A stretch of DNA of 36,250 nucleotides from Rhodospirillales bacterium (GTDB taxonomy: Bacteria > Pseudomonadota > Alphaproteobacteria > Rhodospirillales > Defluviicoccaceae): contig REEP01000072.1 of assembly GCA_007695045.1 (NCBI GenBank), positions 1 to 36,250 on the forward strand, read 5' to 3'. The translations under genes were made by a program, and so were the position numbers. The notes under the pieces were generated by a model. That model had not been told where the DNA came from, did no database searches, and saw only the letters and a list, made by a program, of their open reading frames with translations. This document shows, piece by piece, positions 1-9,470 of this stretch (its first letter is position 1; each line of letters opens with the position of its first letter).

Positions 1-2
1 GA

Positions 3-95
3 CTGAAAGGCATCGTCCTCACCGACCCCGCAACCCGCCTCAACCTCCCCCTCCCTGAAGCCAACCGCCACCTCACCCGAGTGACGGCGTTGTGA
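3..95 (+). CDS. 3' end of an unidentified gene (partial)
   Basis: An open frame enters from the left edge and gives 30 residues ending HLTRVTAL before a TGA stop at 93-95. The codons are GC3-rich like the neighbouring genes, so this is probably the true C-terminus of a gene lying mostly outside the window. It ends 138 bp before my preferred drmD start and 6 bp before the first possible TTG, so it may be the preceding gene of the same operon. The fragment is too short to assign a family. Confidence 0.5.
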   Translation: MKGIVLTDPATRLNLPLPEANRHLTRVTAL

Positions 96-233
96 GGTCG
101 GTTGGCAGAGCCGGGTCCAAGCCGCATCATCCGTCCTCTTGATCCTGCCTGGTCCCGCGGTTTTTCCGCCAACCCTGGACCGGCAAACGAAAAGAGGGTA
201 CCCAAACGCTCCAGTGCTCTTAGGGGGGCCACG

Positions 234-3200
234 TTGAGCGCCACAGATCGAGCTGTTGCCGATGCACAGGCAGCAACAAAGATGCCGGAACTCGGCGATT
301 TCGTCGAGGTTCGGGCGCGACGATGGTTGGTCGAACGCATTGATGACAATCGGGACCAACTGACCGTCCTCATCCTCTCTTGCATAGATGATGATGCGCA
401 GGGCGAGCGCATCCCCGTGATCTGGGACACGGAGATCGCCGCACGGCTCCTGGATGACGACCCTTGGTCGGATATCGCCCGTGACGGCACCGATGACGCT
501 GACGTTTTTGCGGCGTTCTTGCGCACCCTCAAGTGGCGCACCGCCACCGCCGCCGACCGGAGTCTGTTTCAGGCCCCCTTCCGCGCCGGAATCCGACTGG
601 ATGCGTATCAGCTGGCGCCGCTGGACAAGGCGCTGCGGCTGCCGAGGGTCAATCTTCTGATCGCCGACGACGTCGGGCTCGGCAAGACGATCGAAGCCGG
701 CCTCGTCATGCGGGAGCTTCTTCTGCGCCGCCGCATCGACTTCATTCTCGTCGCCGCGCCGCCATCGATGACGCTGCAATGGCAGGACGAGCTGGAAGCG
801 AAGTTTGGGCTGTCGTTTCAGATCATCGACCGCGAGCGGCTGGCCGACCTTCGGCGGCTGCGCGGCTTCGGCGTCAATCCCTGGGCGACCGGCTCACGGT
901 TCATCATCTCACACCGGCTGCTTACCGACGAGACCTACGTCGCGGGCCTGCGGGACATCCTGGGTGAGTTCCGTCCCCGCGCACTTCTGATCCTGGACGA
1001 AGCCCACCACGCCGCGCCCGCCAGCGGCTCGCGCTACGCCGTCGACAGCCAGTTCACCAAGGCCATCCGCGACGTCGCCCAACGTTTCGAGCATCGTTTG
1101 TTTCTGACGGCGACGCCGCACAACGGGCACTCGAACAGCTTCTCGTCGCTCCTGGAGATGCTGGACCCCCAGCGCTTCACCCGCGGTGTTCCGGTTCGCC
1201 CGTCGGACAGAGACGCCGTCACCGTGCGGCGCCTGAAGGCGGATTTGCGCCGGCTGGGCGAGAGCTTTCCCGAGCGCATCGTCGAGCCGATCGTGCTGAG
1301 CGGGCTGCCGGAGACCACACCGGAGCTGGCGTTGGCTCGGAAGCTGGCGGATTACGAAGAACTGCGCGAACAACGCATCTCCAGCTTGGCCCGATCCGAG
1401 GCCGCCCAGGCGAGGCTGATCTTCTCCGGTCTTCAACAACGGCTGCTGTCGTCGATCGCGGCGTTCGCGAAAACGTTGTCGGTCCATCGACGCACGCTCG
1501 CCAAGCTGGTCGACAAGGCGGACAGTGCCGAGAAAGGCATCAAGGAAGCCGCCGAGGCCTTCGCGCGGAGCGGGGGAGAGTTGGAGGAACAATCCTCTGA
1601 AGATGACGGCACCGACACCGAAGCGCAGATCGACGCGGATGAGGAGGCGGCGGCCGAACAGGCCTCGCTCTTCGGTGCCGTCGGTGCGAAGACTGCAGCG
1701 TTGCGTACCGAGCTGGCCGCCGTGGACGACATGCTCGCGATCGCCGAAAGAGCGGCGACACAACCGGACGCACGCGTGCGCTGGCTCATAGGTTGGATCC
1801 GCGCCGAACTTGTCGACGGCGACCGGTGGAACGACCGCCGCCTCATCGTCTTCACGGAATGGGAAGACACCCGGCGCTGGCTGGAGAAGCGCCTGCGCGA
1901 GGCCGTCGCCGACACCGACCGGGCCGATGACCGGATTGCCGTCTTTACGGGTGTTACCACCACCGACCGGCGCGAGGCCATCAAGCAGGCCTTCAACGCC
2001 GATCCGGCCGAGGCGCCGGTGCGCATCCTCATCTGCACGGACGCAGCGCGCGAGGGCATCAACCTGCAAACCCGGTGCTTCGATCTCATCCACTTCGACC
2101 TACCATGGAACCCGGCCCGCCTCGAACAGCGCAACGGTCGCATCGACCGCAAGCTGCAACCGGCACCGAAAGTGTTTTGCCGCTACTTCCGCTACGCTCA
2201 GCGTGAGGAAGACGTTGTTTTGGAAGCGCTGGTGCGAAAGACCGAGACCATCCAGCGACAGTTAGGTTCGGCGGGTCGGGTCATCTCTGAAGATATCACC
2301 CAACGGCTGACCGCCGGTGGCATCGCGCGCCACCGTGCCCGCGAGCTTGCCGACGAGATCACCGCGGAAGCCGATGACGAACGCTACCGTACGGCCCGTG
2401 AGGAGCTGGATGACGCGGACACCGAGCGCCTCGATAAGGTCAAGGCCGAGATCGACGCACTGCGCCGGGCACTTGAACGGGCCCGGGTGCGCGTCGGCGT
2501 CGAGCCGGGCGAGCTTCGCCATGTCGTCGAGATCGCGCTTAGCCGAGCGCGGTTCCCCTTGCAGGAGGCGAAAGGCGAACCGGCGGGGGCGGTCGAGACG
2601 TTCGTCATCGACCCGCAGCACCCTGCCTTCGCCCGCGATGCCGCCTGGCAGGATGCCTTCGACGATCTCCGCGCCCGCCGCCGCGGGCGGCGCGAGCGGG
2701 TGAACGAGTGGCGGCGCACGGCGCCGCCCCGCCCCATCGCCTTCGAGCCGCCGGTGCTGCCGGGCGGCCGCGACGCCGATCATGTGGTCCAGGTACACCT
2801 CGAACACCGGCTTGTGCGGCGCCTGCTCGGGCGGTTCCTCAGCCAGGGTTTCCAGAGCGGCCTCAACCGTGCCTGCGTCATTCTCGGGCCGGGCGCCCAA
2901 CCCCGCGTCGTCCTGCTCGGGCGAATCGCGCTGTACGGTCCCGGCGCCTCCCGGCTGCACGAGGAGATCCTGCCGGTGACCGCGCTGTGGACGGAGGCCG
3001 GCCGCGGCACGAAACCGTTGCGCGCGCTCGGCCGCACCGGCGAGGAGACGACGCTCGACCAGTTGGAAGCGGCGCTCACCGGCGGCCGGCGCCCGTCCGA
3101 TGCCGTGGTCAGCCGGGCCCTCTCCTTTGCCCGCCAGGACGTTGCCGACCTGTTGCCGGCATTGCAGGAGCGAGCCGAGGACGCCATCGCCAAGGCCGCG

Positions 3201-3500
3201 AAGCAGCTTGAAGAACGCGGCCTGCAGGAAGCGGCCTCGCTGGAAGATCTGCTCCATAAGCAGCGCCAGCGCATCTCCAAGGCGGAAGCCGGTTTTGACG
3301 ACCGGCAGCTCGAATTGCCCGGCATCGCAGAGGCCGAGCGCCGACAGAAGCGTGCCGACCGAATGCACTGGCGGCATCGCCTCGCGCGCATCGAACAGGA
3401 ACTCGTGGAGGAACCCGCCAGGGTCCTGGCCTCCTACCAAGTCCGTGCCCGGCGGCTGGAGCCGGTCGGCCTCGTCTATCTCTGGCCGGTCACGGGGTGA
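234..3500 (+). CDS. drmD: DISARM helicase DrmD (SNF2-type)
   Basis: Large superfamily 2 helicase of the SNF2 type, the DrmD component of class 1 DISARM, a defence system that restricts incoming phage DNA. The N-terminal part contains the PELGDFVEVRARRWLVE stretch. Walker A is DDVGLGKT at about residues 145-152, the DEAH box (LDEAHHAA) is near 255, and motifs V and VI (EGINLQTR, QRNGRIDR) lie near 605-640. A long charged, coiled-coil-prone segment separates the helicase lobes, and the C-terminal third is DrmD-specific. The frame is open from TTG 102, but I prefer TTG 234 because AGGGGGG sits 5 nt upstream; ATG 282 is the other choice. The last bases overlap drmMI as GTGA, so translation is probably coupled. 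Family call is firm, start is not. Confidence 0.88.
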   Translation: MSATDRAVADAQAATKMPELGDFVEVRARRWLVERIDDNRDQLTVLILSCIDDDAQGERIPVIWDTEIAARLLDDDPWSDIARDGTDDADVFAAFLRTLKWRTATAADRSLFQAPFRAGIRLDAYQLAPLDKALRLPRVNLLIADDVGLGKTIEAGLVMRELLLRRRIDFILVAAPPSMTLQWQDELEAKFGLSFQIIDRERLADLRRLRGFGVNPWATGSRFIISHRLLTDETYVAGLRDILGEFRPRALLILDEAHHAAPASGSRYAVDSQFTKAIRDVAQRFEHRLFLTATPHNGHSNSFSSLLEMLDPQRFTRGVPVRPSDRDAVTVRRLKADLRRLGESFPERIVEPIVLSGLPETTPELALARKLADYEELREQRISSLARSEAAQARLIFSGLQQRLLSSIAAFAKTLSVHRRTLAKLVDKADSAEKGIKEAAEAFARSGGELEEQSSEDDGTDTEAQIDADEEAAAEQASLFGAVGAKTAALRTELAAVDDMLAIAERAATQPDARVRWLIGWIRAELVDGDRWNDRRLIVFTEWEDTRRWLEKRLREAVADTDRADDRIAVFTGVTTTDRREAIKQAFNADPAEAPVRILICTDAAREGINLQTRCFDLIHFDLPWNPARLEQRNGRIDRKLQPAPKVFCRYFRYAQREEDVVLEALVRKTETIQRQLGSAGRVISEDITQRLTAGGIARHRARELADEITAEADDERYRTAREELDDADTERLDKVKAEIDALRRALERARVRVGVEPGELRHVVEIALSRARFPLQEAKGEPAGAVETFVIDPQHPAFARDAAWQDAFDDLRARRRGRRERVNEWRRTAPPRPIAFEPPVLPGGRDADHVVQVHLEHRLVRRLLGRFLSQGFQSGLNRACVILGPGAQPRVVLLGRIALYGPGASRLHEEILPVTALWTEAGRGTKPLRALGRTGEETTLDQLEAALTGGRRPSDAVVSRALSFARQDVADLLPALQERAEDAIAKAAKQLEERGLQEAASLEDLLHKQRQRISKAEAGFDDRQLELPGIAEAERRQKRADRMHWRHRLARIEQELVEEPARVLASYQVRARRLEPVGLVYLWPVTG

Positions 3501-6500
3501 GCATGCCGGACATCTCCGAGAGCATCGTCCGCGACCCCGACCTGGAGTGGCTCGATCACGTCCGGCCCACCGGCCTGGTGCTGTCGCCGACGGTGATCAA
3601 GGAGCGGACGCTCGTCCCCGAGCGGCAGACACAGGCCGACACGGCCCAGGTGGGCGAACTGCTCGGTCCGGACGACCGGCCGGCCCTCGCCGATCCGTGG
3701 GCATTCATCGAGACCGTGCTCGGCTGGGACGCGCGTTACGTCGCCGGTGCGCCGGGTGGCCCGACGCTCCCGGAGGAACTCACCATCGCGGTGCCGGAGC
3801 ACGAGACGGTTCTCGCGCCTGACTGGGCGGTACAGGGCTTCGATGCCGACGCGCCGTGGCAGCTTCTGGTGCAGCTGGAACCGCCCGGTGTCGATCCCGA
3901 CAAGCGCGGTGCCGCCGAGGGCTGGGAGGCGACGCCGCACCAGCGGTTCGAGCGGCTGCTGCGCGAGACCCGCGTTTTCGCGGGAGTGATGATCAGCGAT
4001 CGCGACCTGCGGCTCGTCTACGCGCCGCGTGGCGAGACCTCCGGCTGGCTGGCGTTCCCGTTGGGCTCGCTCGCCACCGTCGCCGGCCGGCCGATGCTGG
4101 CCGGGCTCAAGCTGGCCCTCGGGGCCTTCCGGCTGTTCAACGCACCGGCCGAGCAGCGGCTGCGCGCTCTGCTCAAGGAGAGCCGCGAGGCCCAGGCCGC
4201 CGTCTCCACCGCTCTCGCCGAACAGGTTTTGGGCGCGTTGCACGAACTGCTGCGTGGTTTCCAGGCGGCCGAACCCGACTCCATCGGTGCGCTTGCGCGC
4301 CGTGATCCGCACCACCTCTACGAGGGGCTGCTGTCTGTCCTGATGCGCCTCGTCTTCGTGCTGTATGCCGAGGACCGGGACCTGATCCCGTCGCGCACCG
4401 ACGCCAAGGCCCGCAAGCTCTACGACGACGGCTATTCGGTGCGCGGCCTCTACGCCAAGCTGAGCGAGGATGCCGCCCTCAACCCCGACACCATGGACGA
4501 GCGCCACGGCGGCTGGGGCCGGCTGCTGGCGCTGTTCCGGTTGATCCACAAGGGGCATCCGAGCGGCTTCGTCATCGGCCGGCGCGGCAAGCTGTTCGAT
4601 CCCGACGTGTTCCCGTTCCTCGAAGGCCGCGCGGCGGCGAGCGAGCCGCCACGCGTCGCGAAGCTCACCGACGGCTGCGTGCTGCGCGTCCTCGAAGACC
4701 TGATGACGGTGCGGGAGCCGCGAACCAGGGTGCGCCAGCGCCTCTCCTACCGCACCCTTGACGTCGAGCAGATCGGCTCGGTCTACGAGACGGTCATGGG
4801 CTTCACCATCGAGGTGGCGCCGGGCCGCGTGCTCGCCATCCGCGCCGGCAAGAACAACCGGACGCCGGTGTTCGCCGACCTGGACGCGCTCGCCCGCCTC
4901 AGGCCCGCCGAACGGCCAAAGTATCTGAAGGAGGCGTGTCACCGCGGCGGCCTCTCCCAGGGGGTCGAGAAGGCGGTCAAGGCGGCAGCCGATGCCGAGG
5001 GGATGGCGGCGGCGCTGGAGGCGATCGTCGACGAGCGTGGCGCCCCGGGAAAGGCGCCGCTCGGTGCCGGCACGCCGATCCTGCAACCGACCGAGGAGCG
5101 CCGGCGCACCGGCAGCCACTACACGCCGCGGGCGCTGACCGAGCCGATCGTCCGCCACGCGCTTCAGCCCGCCCTGGACCGGCTCGGGCCGGAGGCCCGG
5201 CCGGAGGCGATCCTCGACCTCAAGGTCTGCGATCCGGCCATGGGCTCCGGCGCGTTCCTGGTCGAGGCCTGCCGGCAGATCGCGGAGCGCTTGGTCAGGG
5301 CCTGGGCGCACTGGCCGGAGACGCGGCCCGCGATCCCCGCCGACGAGGACGAGGAGCTACACGCCCGCCGGCTGATCGCCATGCGCTGCCTTTATGGCGT
5401 CGACAGGAACCCCATGGCGGCCGACCTCGGCCGCCTGTCCCTGTGGCTGGCGACGCTGGCGCGCGACCACGAATTCACCTTCCTCGATCACGCCATCAAG
5501 AGCGGCGACAGCCTCGTCGGCCTCGATGTCAAGCAGGTCGAGGCGCTGCATTGGGACGCGACCCAGGCCGACGTCGATCTCGGCCTGATGCGCGGCTTGG
5601 TGAAGGCGCGGCTGGAGAAGGTCGATGCCGAGCGCCGCCGCATCCGCGAGGCGGTCGAGGACGCCACCGAGGAGGATTTACGGCCGATCCTCAAGCGGGC
5701 GGAGAAGGCGCTGGAAGACCCCAAGCTGATCGGTGATGCCGTGATCGCCGCGTTCTTCGCGGCCGACAGACCGAGAGCACGCGAGGCCGAGCGGGTGAAG
5801 GTGCGCGCCGCCATCGAACAGGGCACGAGCCTTGATTGGCAGGATCGGGTGCGGCCGCTGACCGCGCCGCTCCGCGCCGGCAGCCAGCCGGTCACGCCGT
5901 TCCACTGGCCGGTCGAGTTTCCCGAGGTGTTCGACCGGGCCAACCCCGGCTTTGACGCGGTGATCGGCAACCCGCCGTTCGCCGGCAAGAACACGATCAT
6001 CGCCGCCAACCCGGAGCACTATCTCGACTGGATGCAGACGCTGCACGCGGGCGCCCACGGCAACGCCGACCTGGTCGCCCACTTCTTTCGCCGCGCCTTC
6101 GCCCTGTTGCGGCAGGGCGGGTGCCTCGGCCTGATCGCCACCAACACGTTGCGCCAGGGCGACACCCGTGCGACCGGCCTGCGGCCGATCCGGCGGGCGG
6201 GCGGGACGATCCTCCATGCCGAACGGCGCATCAAGTGGCCGGGGGAGGCCGCCGTCGTCATCAGCACCGTGCATATCCACAAGGGGCCGATCCAAGGGCC
6301 GTTCGTGCTGGATGGTCGGGAGGTGGAGCGCATCACCGCGTATCTGTTCCACGCCGGCAGCGACGACGATCCTGCAACCCTCGTCGCCAATGCCGACAAG
6401 AGTTTTCAGGGAAGCATCGTTCTCGGCATGGGCTTCACCTTCGACGATTCCAACACCCGGGGCGTGGCGAGCCCGCTTGCCGAAATGCACCGGCTGATCG

Positions 6501-7489
6501 CGAAGGATCCGCGCAATGCCGAGCGCATTTTCCCCTACATCGGCGGCGAGGAGGTCAACACCAGCCCCACCCACGCCCACCACCGCTGGGTCATCAACTT
6601 CGAGGACTTCCCGCTCGAACGCGCCGATTTGGGCGCCCTGTGGGACGAGGCGGACGGGAGGCAGCGGCGCGAGTGGCTGCGGACCGGCATCGTCCCCCTC
6701 GACTACCCCGAGCCGGTCGCCGCCGACTGGCCCGACCTGTTCGCGATCGTGCGAGAGAGGGTGAAACCCGACAGGACTCGTCTTCCGCCTCACAACAATT
6801 GGAACCGTACGGTCGCAGCACGATGGTGGCTGTTCGGTGCGTTCAGGCGCGAGCTTTCATGTGCCATCGCGCCGCTCGACCGTGTGCTGGCGATCGCCCG
6901 AGTGGGGCAGTATGGGTTGTTCTGCTTTCTCCCAAAAGGGATCGTCTATTCTGAGCAACTCGTCGTGCAGGCCCTACAAACCAACGCCGCGTTCGCCGCG
7001 CTGCAATGCCGCGTGCACGAAGTCTGGGCGCGGTTCTTCGCGTCTTCGATGAAAGATGACCTGCGCTATACGCCCTCCGACTGCTTCGAGACGTTCCCGT
7101 TCCCCGAGGGCTTCGAGAGCGATGCGCGGTTGGAGGCGGCGGGTGAGGCGTACTACCGCTTCCGCGCCGAGCTGATGGTGGCGCGGGACAAGGGGCTGAC
7201 CAAGACCTACAACCTGTTCCATGATCGAGGGGTGCGCGACGACGACATTCGCCGTCTGCGCGAGTTGCACGCTGAGATGGACCGCGCCGTGCTCCGCGCT
7301 TACGGCTGGCACGACCTCGCCGAGCGCGCCGGAGCCGCCTTCCTCGACGAGGCGACTGAAGACGAGTTCGCCTACCAGGGCCGCCTGTTCTGGCCGTCCG
7401 ACGTCCGCGACGAAGTCCTCGCCCGCCTCCTCGCCCTCAACGCCACCCGCCACGCGGAGGAAGTCCGCGCCGCTTCATCCCGCCGATGA
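3497..7489 (+). CDS. drmMI: DISARM adenine methyltransferase DrmMI
   Basis: A 1330-residue N6-adenine DNA methyltransferase of the Eco57I-like type. In class 1 DISARM this enzyme marks host DNA as self. The AdoMet-binding motif I is DPAMGSGAFLVE at about 579-590, and the catalytic motif IV is NPPF at about 825-828. A preceding NRTPVFADL / RRTGSHYTPR region is typical of large type II/III-like methylases with fused specificity regions. The C-terminal 400 residues, with FETFPFPEG near 1200, look like a target-recognition region. Start is GTG 3497, overlapping the drmD stop; an in-frame ATG follows at 3503. No endonuclease motif was recognised, as expected for DISARM. Confidence 0.87.
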   Translation: MSMPDISESIVRDPDLEWLDHVRPTGLVLSPTVIKERTLVPERQTQADTAQVGELLGPDDRPALADPWAFIETVLGWDARYVAGAPGGPTLPEELTIAVPEHETVLAPDWAVQGFDADAPWQLLVQLEPPGVDPDKRGAAEGWEATPHQRFERLLRETRVFAGVMISDRDLRLVYAPRGETSGWLAFPLGSLATVAGRPMLAGLKLALGAFRLFNAPAEQRLRALLKESREAQAAVSTALAEQVLGALHELLRGFQAAEPDSIGALARRDPHHLYEGLLSVLMRLVFVLYAEDRDLIPSRTDAKARKLYDDGYSVRGLYAKLSEDAALNPDTMDERHGGWGRLLALFRLIHKGHPSGFVIGRRGKLFDPDVFPFLEGRAAASEPPRVAKLTDGCVLRVLEDLMTVREPRTRVRQRLSYRTLDVEQIGSVYETVMGFTIEVAPGRVLAIRAGKNNRTPVFADLDALARLRPAERPKYLKEACHRGGLSQGVEKAVKAAADAEGMAAALEAIVDERGAPGKAPLGAGTPILQPTEERRRTGSHYTPRALTEPIVRHALQPALDRLGPEARPEAILDLKVCDPAMGSGAFLVEACRQIAERLVRAWAHWPETRPAIPADEDEELHARRLIAMRCLYGVDRNPMAADLGRLSLWLATLARDHEFTFLDHAIKSGDSLVGLDVKQVEALHWDATQADVDLGLMRGLVKARLEKVDAERRRIREAVEDATEEDLRPILKRAEKALEDPKLIGDAVIAAFFAADRPRAREAERVKVRAAIEQGTSLDWQDRVRPLTAPLRAGSQPVTPFHWPVEFPEVFDRANPGFDAVIGNPPFAGKNTIIAANPEHYLDWMQTLHAGAHGNADLVAHFFRRAFALLRQGGCLGLIATNTLRQGDTRATGLRPIRRAGGTILHAERRIKWPGEAAVVISTVHIHKGPIQGPFVLDGREVERITAYLFHAGSDDDPATLVANADKSFQGSIVLGMGFTFDDSNTRGVASPLAEMHRLIAKDPRNAERIFPYIGGEEVNTSPTHAHHRWVINFEDFPLERADLGALWDEADGRQRREWLRTGIVPLDYPEPVAADWPDLFAIVRERVKPDRTRLPPHNNWNRTVAARWWLFGAFRRELSCAIAPLDRVLAIARVGQYGLFCFLPKGIVYSEQLVVQALQTNAAFAALQCRVHEVWARFFASSMKDDLRYTPSDCFETFPFPEGFESDARLEAAGEAYYRFRAELMVARDKGLTKTYNLFHDRGVRDDDIRRLRELHAEMDRAVLRAYGWHDLAERAGAAFLDEATEDEFAYQGRLFWPSDVRDEVLARLLALNATRHAEEVRAASSRR

Positions 7490-7529
7490 GAAGCGGGCGG
7501 GCACCCGTTGCGGAGCGTCCGCCGCGGCG

Positions 7530-7544
7530 TTACCCTTCAGGTAA
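7530..7544. promoter_or_regulatory. Palindromic operator candidate upstream of higA
   Basis: The sequence reads TTACC, five bases, GGTAA: a perfect 5-bp inverted repeat 123 bp before the HigA start and just ahead of the toxin remnant. Antitoxins of the HigA family usually bind such palindromes in their own promoter. The overlap with the promoter is inferred, not seen. Confidence 0.35.
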
Positions 7545-7564
7545 TACGTTGCCGGCGCAGGATG

Positions 7565-7651
7565 ATGATCCTCTTGTTCGCGAGCAGGAAGCTCGAAAAG
7601 CAGCTCTCGGACGAGGCGCAGACTCGCCGGGCATTCGGCGACCGGCGGCGG
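7565..7651 (+). pseudogene. Truncated RelE/HigB-type toxin remnant
   Basis: From the ATG at 7565 the frame encodes about 29 residues, MILLFASRKLEKQLSDEAQ followed by TRRAFGDRR. This resembles the N-terminus of small killer toxins of the RelE/HigB group, whose usual length is about 90-100 residues. After residue 29 the resemblance stops and the frame runs uselessly through the following antitoxin gene, so about two thirds of the toxin is missing. The intact antitoxin begins 17 bp downstream, matching the toxin-then-antitoxin order of higBA. The family assignment rests on a short segment only. Confidence 0.45.
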
Positions 7652-7667
7652 CGGGAGGGAGAGACCG

Positions 7668-7958
7668 ATGAGGGCGGGATTGCAGGAGGACCGGGGTTGG
7701 TCGCCCAGCTGGGCGACGCATCCCGGCGAGCATCTGGCGGAGCAGATCGAAGCCCGCGGCTGGTCGCAGGCGCAACTGGCGCGCGCGGCTGGACTCACGC
7801 CGAAGCTGGTCAGCACGATCATCGCTGGCCGCAATCCGGTGACGCCGGAAACGGCCATCAAGCTCGAGCGCGTGCTCGGCCTGAAGGCGGAAATCTGGGC
7901 GCGACTGCAGTGGAACTGGGACCTGACCGTGGCCCGCGCCCGTGAAAGGTCGCAGTGA
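7668..7958 (+). CDS. higA: HigA-family antitoxin, XRE helix-turn-helix
   Basis: A 96-residue protein of HigA type, a DNA-binding antitoxin that neutralises and represses its toxin. The family opening WATHPGEHLAEQIEARG is followed by the helix-turn-helix WSQAQLARAAGLTPKLVSTI and the characteristic GRNPVTPETAIKLERVLG block at about residues 50-70. ATG 7668 follows a purine-rich GGGAGGGAGAG site. The cognate toxin upstream is truncated, so this looks like an orphan antitoxin. It may persist as a local repressor or as an anti-addiction remnant. Confidence 0.8.
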   Translation: MRAGLQEDRGWSPSWATHPGEHLAEQIEARGWSQAQLARAAGLTPKLVSTIIAGRNPVTPETAIKLERVLGLKAEIWARLQWNWDLTVARARERSQ

Positions 7959-8000
7959 TCGACGCGTCCTTCGATTGCCTCATTGCACGAATTAGGCCCC

Positions 8001-8207
8001 ATGCGCATCCTGATCCCTGAGTGTGTGCGCGAGAGGATGAAGTGTTTGCCTGAAACCGGCATGGGCTATCAGATCGTCGATATCAATCTGAGCAACGGCC
8101 GCCGATTGCGCCGCGTCGTGCTTTGCAACAGCGTCGAGGTAGACGACTCCGAGGGCGCGCTCAGGGGTGCCGAGATCGTCGATGGCGAGCTTTCCGAAGG
8201 CAATTAG
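8001..8207 (+). CDS. Small conserved-looking protein of unknown function
   Basis: A 68-residue soluble protein starting at ATG 8001 (an in-frame TTG lies at 7983). The sequence contains VRERMKCLPETGMGYQIVDI and later SEGALRGAEIVDGEL. It has normal GC3 coding bias and sits 42 bp after higA. It resembles short uncharacterised proteins that I have seen annotated as hypothetical, but I cannot name a family or function. Confidence 0.5.
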   Translation: MRILIPECVRERMKCLPETGMGYQIVDINLSNGRRLRRVVLCNSVEVDDSEGALRGAEIVDGELSEGN

Positions 8208-8224
8208 TGCTCGGCAGCGTTGTG

Positions 8225-8247
8225 AGCGGAGGGAGCTTAACTCCGCT
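8225..8247. repeat. Inverted repeat, possible terminator
   Basis: AGCGGAG and CTCCGCT form a 7-bp stem with a 9-nt loop, followed by TTAATAGG rather than a clear T-run. It lies between the small 8001 gene and the AT-rich membrane gene, where GC content drops sharply. It could end the upstream transcript, or it could mark the junction of the AT-rich insertion. Confidence 0.3.
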
Positions 8248-8283
8248 TAATAGGACACACTGACCTGAACAGGATACCAACGC

Positions 8284-9333
8284 ATGCCCTCGGATCATAC
8301 AGCGCCCGCCACAAACCCTACAACATCGCCAGAAGAACAATGCCAAAAGAACGGCAATAACAAGACAGCCAGAAAACAAAAAATAGGGCGTACTTTAATC
8401 GCATTTGTATTATTTTTTGTCTTTGCAATTGCATTATATTATATATACATGGTTGTTTTCCACAGCGCATACATCCCGAACGCTATAATAGGCGTAATAT
8501 CAGCTGACAAAGGACCTGCCTGCCATTTTATTTTCCCGTTTTCCGGAATTAGTTTTATTATCGGATTCGCTGTGTGTTTGATATGGGCGATATATTTATA
8601 TGTCGGGCTTCGTCAGGAGGTTGAATCAGACGGGGTGACTACAGCAAAAAAAAATCGAGCCTATGACCGGCCAGTGTGGGAAGTGGTTCAGAAGAAAAGC
8701 AGGACAAAGCCAAATCAAAGAAATCCTGATCCCTCAAACACAAATAACGACGATCCTCTTTCTTTTCATCAACTTGCCCAGACCCACAAGGATTGGTCAC
8801 AGTTATGGTTTACTATATCAATCACGATATTTCTGGGGGGCGTGATATTTGCAGTATTTAATTTAGGTGTATTTCTTTGTATTGACCAAAGCTTGAACAA
8901 AATTAGCACAAATTGGTCGATCGCGATACTAAAATTGGCCCCCAATGTATTTGTTTATACATTATTTTTCATCGCTTGGAGGTGGTCCGCAAGACATTTC
9001 CGAGCGCATTGGCATAATTTCATCAGCAACGCCTATCGACATCGTGCATTGTGGCGCTATGAAGAGATTCAACGCAAATTGATTGAGCTCTCAGCTGACG
9101 TTGGTTTCGATGCTACCAAGCCGACTAGTTCTGACCCTTATATGCGGGATATCTCTTCGAAAATTCGTGAACAGGCGGCTGCCACAATTCTTGAACTTTA
9201 TCGACAATCTGGTGTACTTCTTTTGCTCCCTGGCGACTCGTCGTATCTCGAATCTGGCCAAGACGAACGTACCGGAGAGCAAATCGTTCGAATCGAGGAA
9301 ATCATCAGATCCAGTCTTACCAAAGGACCATAG
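8284..9333 (+). CDS. Four-helix membrane protein of unknown function, AT-rich
   Basis: A 349-residue integral membrane protein. Hydrophobic segments lie at about 37-58, 85-108, 174-200 and 216-236, followed by a charged, probably cytosolic, helical C-terminal domain (AHWHNFISNAYRHRALWRYE and onward). The N-terminal 35 residues are polar. I do not recognise the family. Its base composition is strikingly AT-rich, with many AAA/ATA/TTT codons, unlike every neighbour, which points to recent transfer. It sits inside the DISARM cluster, and defence islands often carry membrane proteins that disrupt the envelope on infection, so an effector role is possible but is inference only. ATG 8284 has AGGA about 9 nt upstream. 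Confidence 0.75.
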   Translation: MPSDHTAPATNPTTSPEEQCQKNGNNKTARKQKIGRTLIAFVLFFVFAIALYYIYMVVFHSAYIPNAIIGVISADKGPACHFIFPFSGISFIIGFAVCLIWAIYLYVGLRQEVESDGVTTAKKNRAYDRPVWEVVQKKSRTKPNQRNPDPSNTNNDDPLSFHQLAQTHKDWSQLWFTISITIFLGGVIFAVFNLGVFLCIDQSLNKISTNWSIAILKLAPNVFVYTLFFIAWRWSARHFRAHWHNFISNAYRHRALWRYEEIQRKLIELSADVGFDATKPTSSDPYMRDISSKIREQAAATILELYRQSGVLLLLPGDSSYLESGQDERTGEQIVRIEEIIRSSLTKGP

Positions 9334-9335
9334 AC

Positions 9336-9470
9336 GAAGGTAAACTCCTTGGCGGCGGCGCGTCTGCACGTAACTATCTCCTGCGGGCATTCGTCGATGG
9401 TGACCGCGCGCCACCGGAGATCGTGACCGCCTATCGCACCAGCAAGCGCGCCAAGTATCGGAGGCCTTGA
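9336..9470 (+). pseudogene. 3' remnant of a DUF4258-type gene
   Basis: Immediately after the AT-rich gene a different frame (codons in phase with the TGA at 9468-9470) gives about 40 residues, including ARNYLLRAFVDGDRAPPEIV and the ending AYRTSKRAKYRRP. That ending resembles the C-terminus of DUF4258 proteins, which are commonly encoded just before DUF2283 genes. The DUF2283 start codon follows directly. The 5' part and start codon are missing, replaced by AT-rich DNA, so the gene seems to have been cut by the insertion that brought the membrane protein. Confidence 0.5.

Noticed and set aside
909-2093. Long open frame on the minus strand opposite drmD, with similar cases opposite drmMI, drmA and RT-cas1
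   Set aside because: These are shadows caused by high GC and codon bias; they show no recognisable motifs and lie within clear genes.
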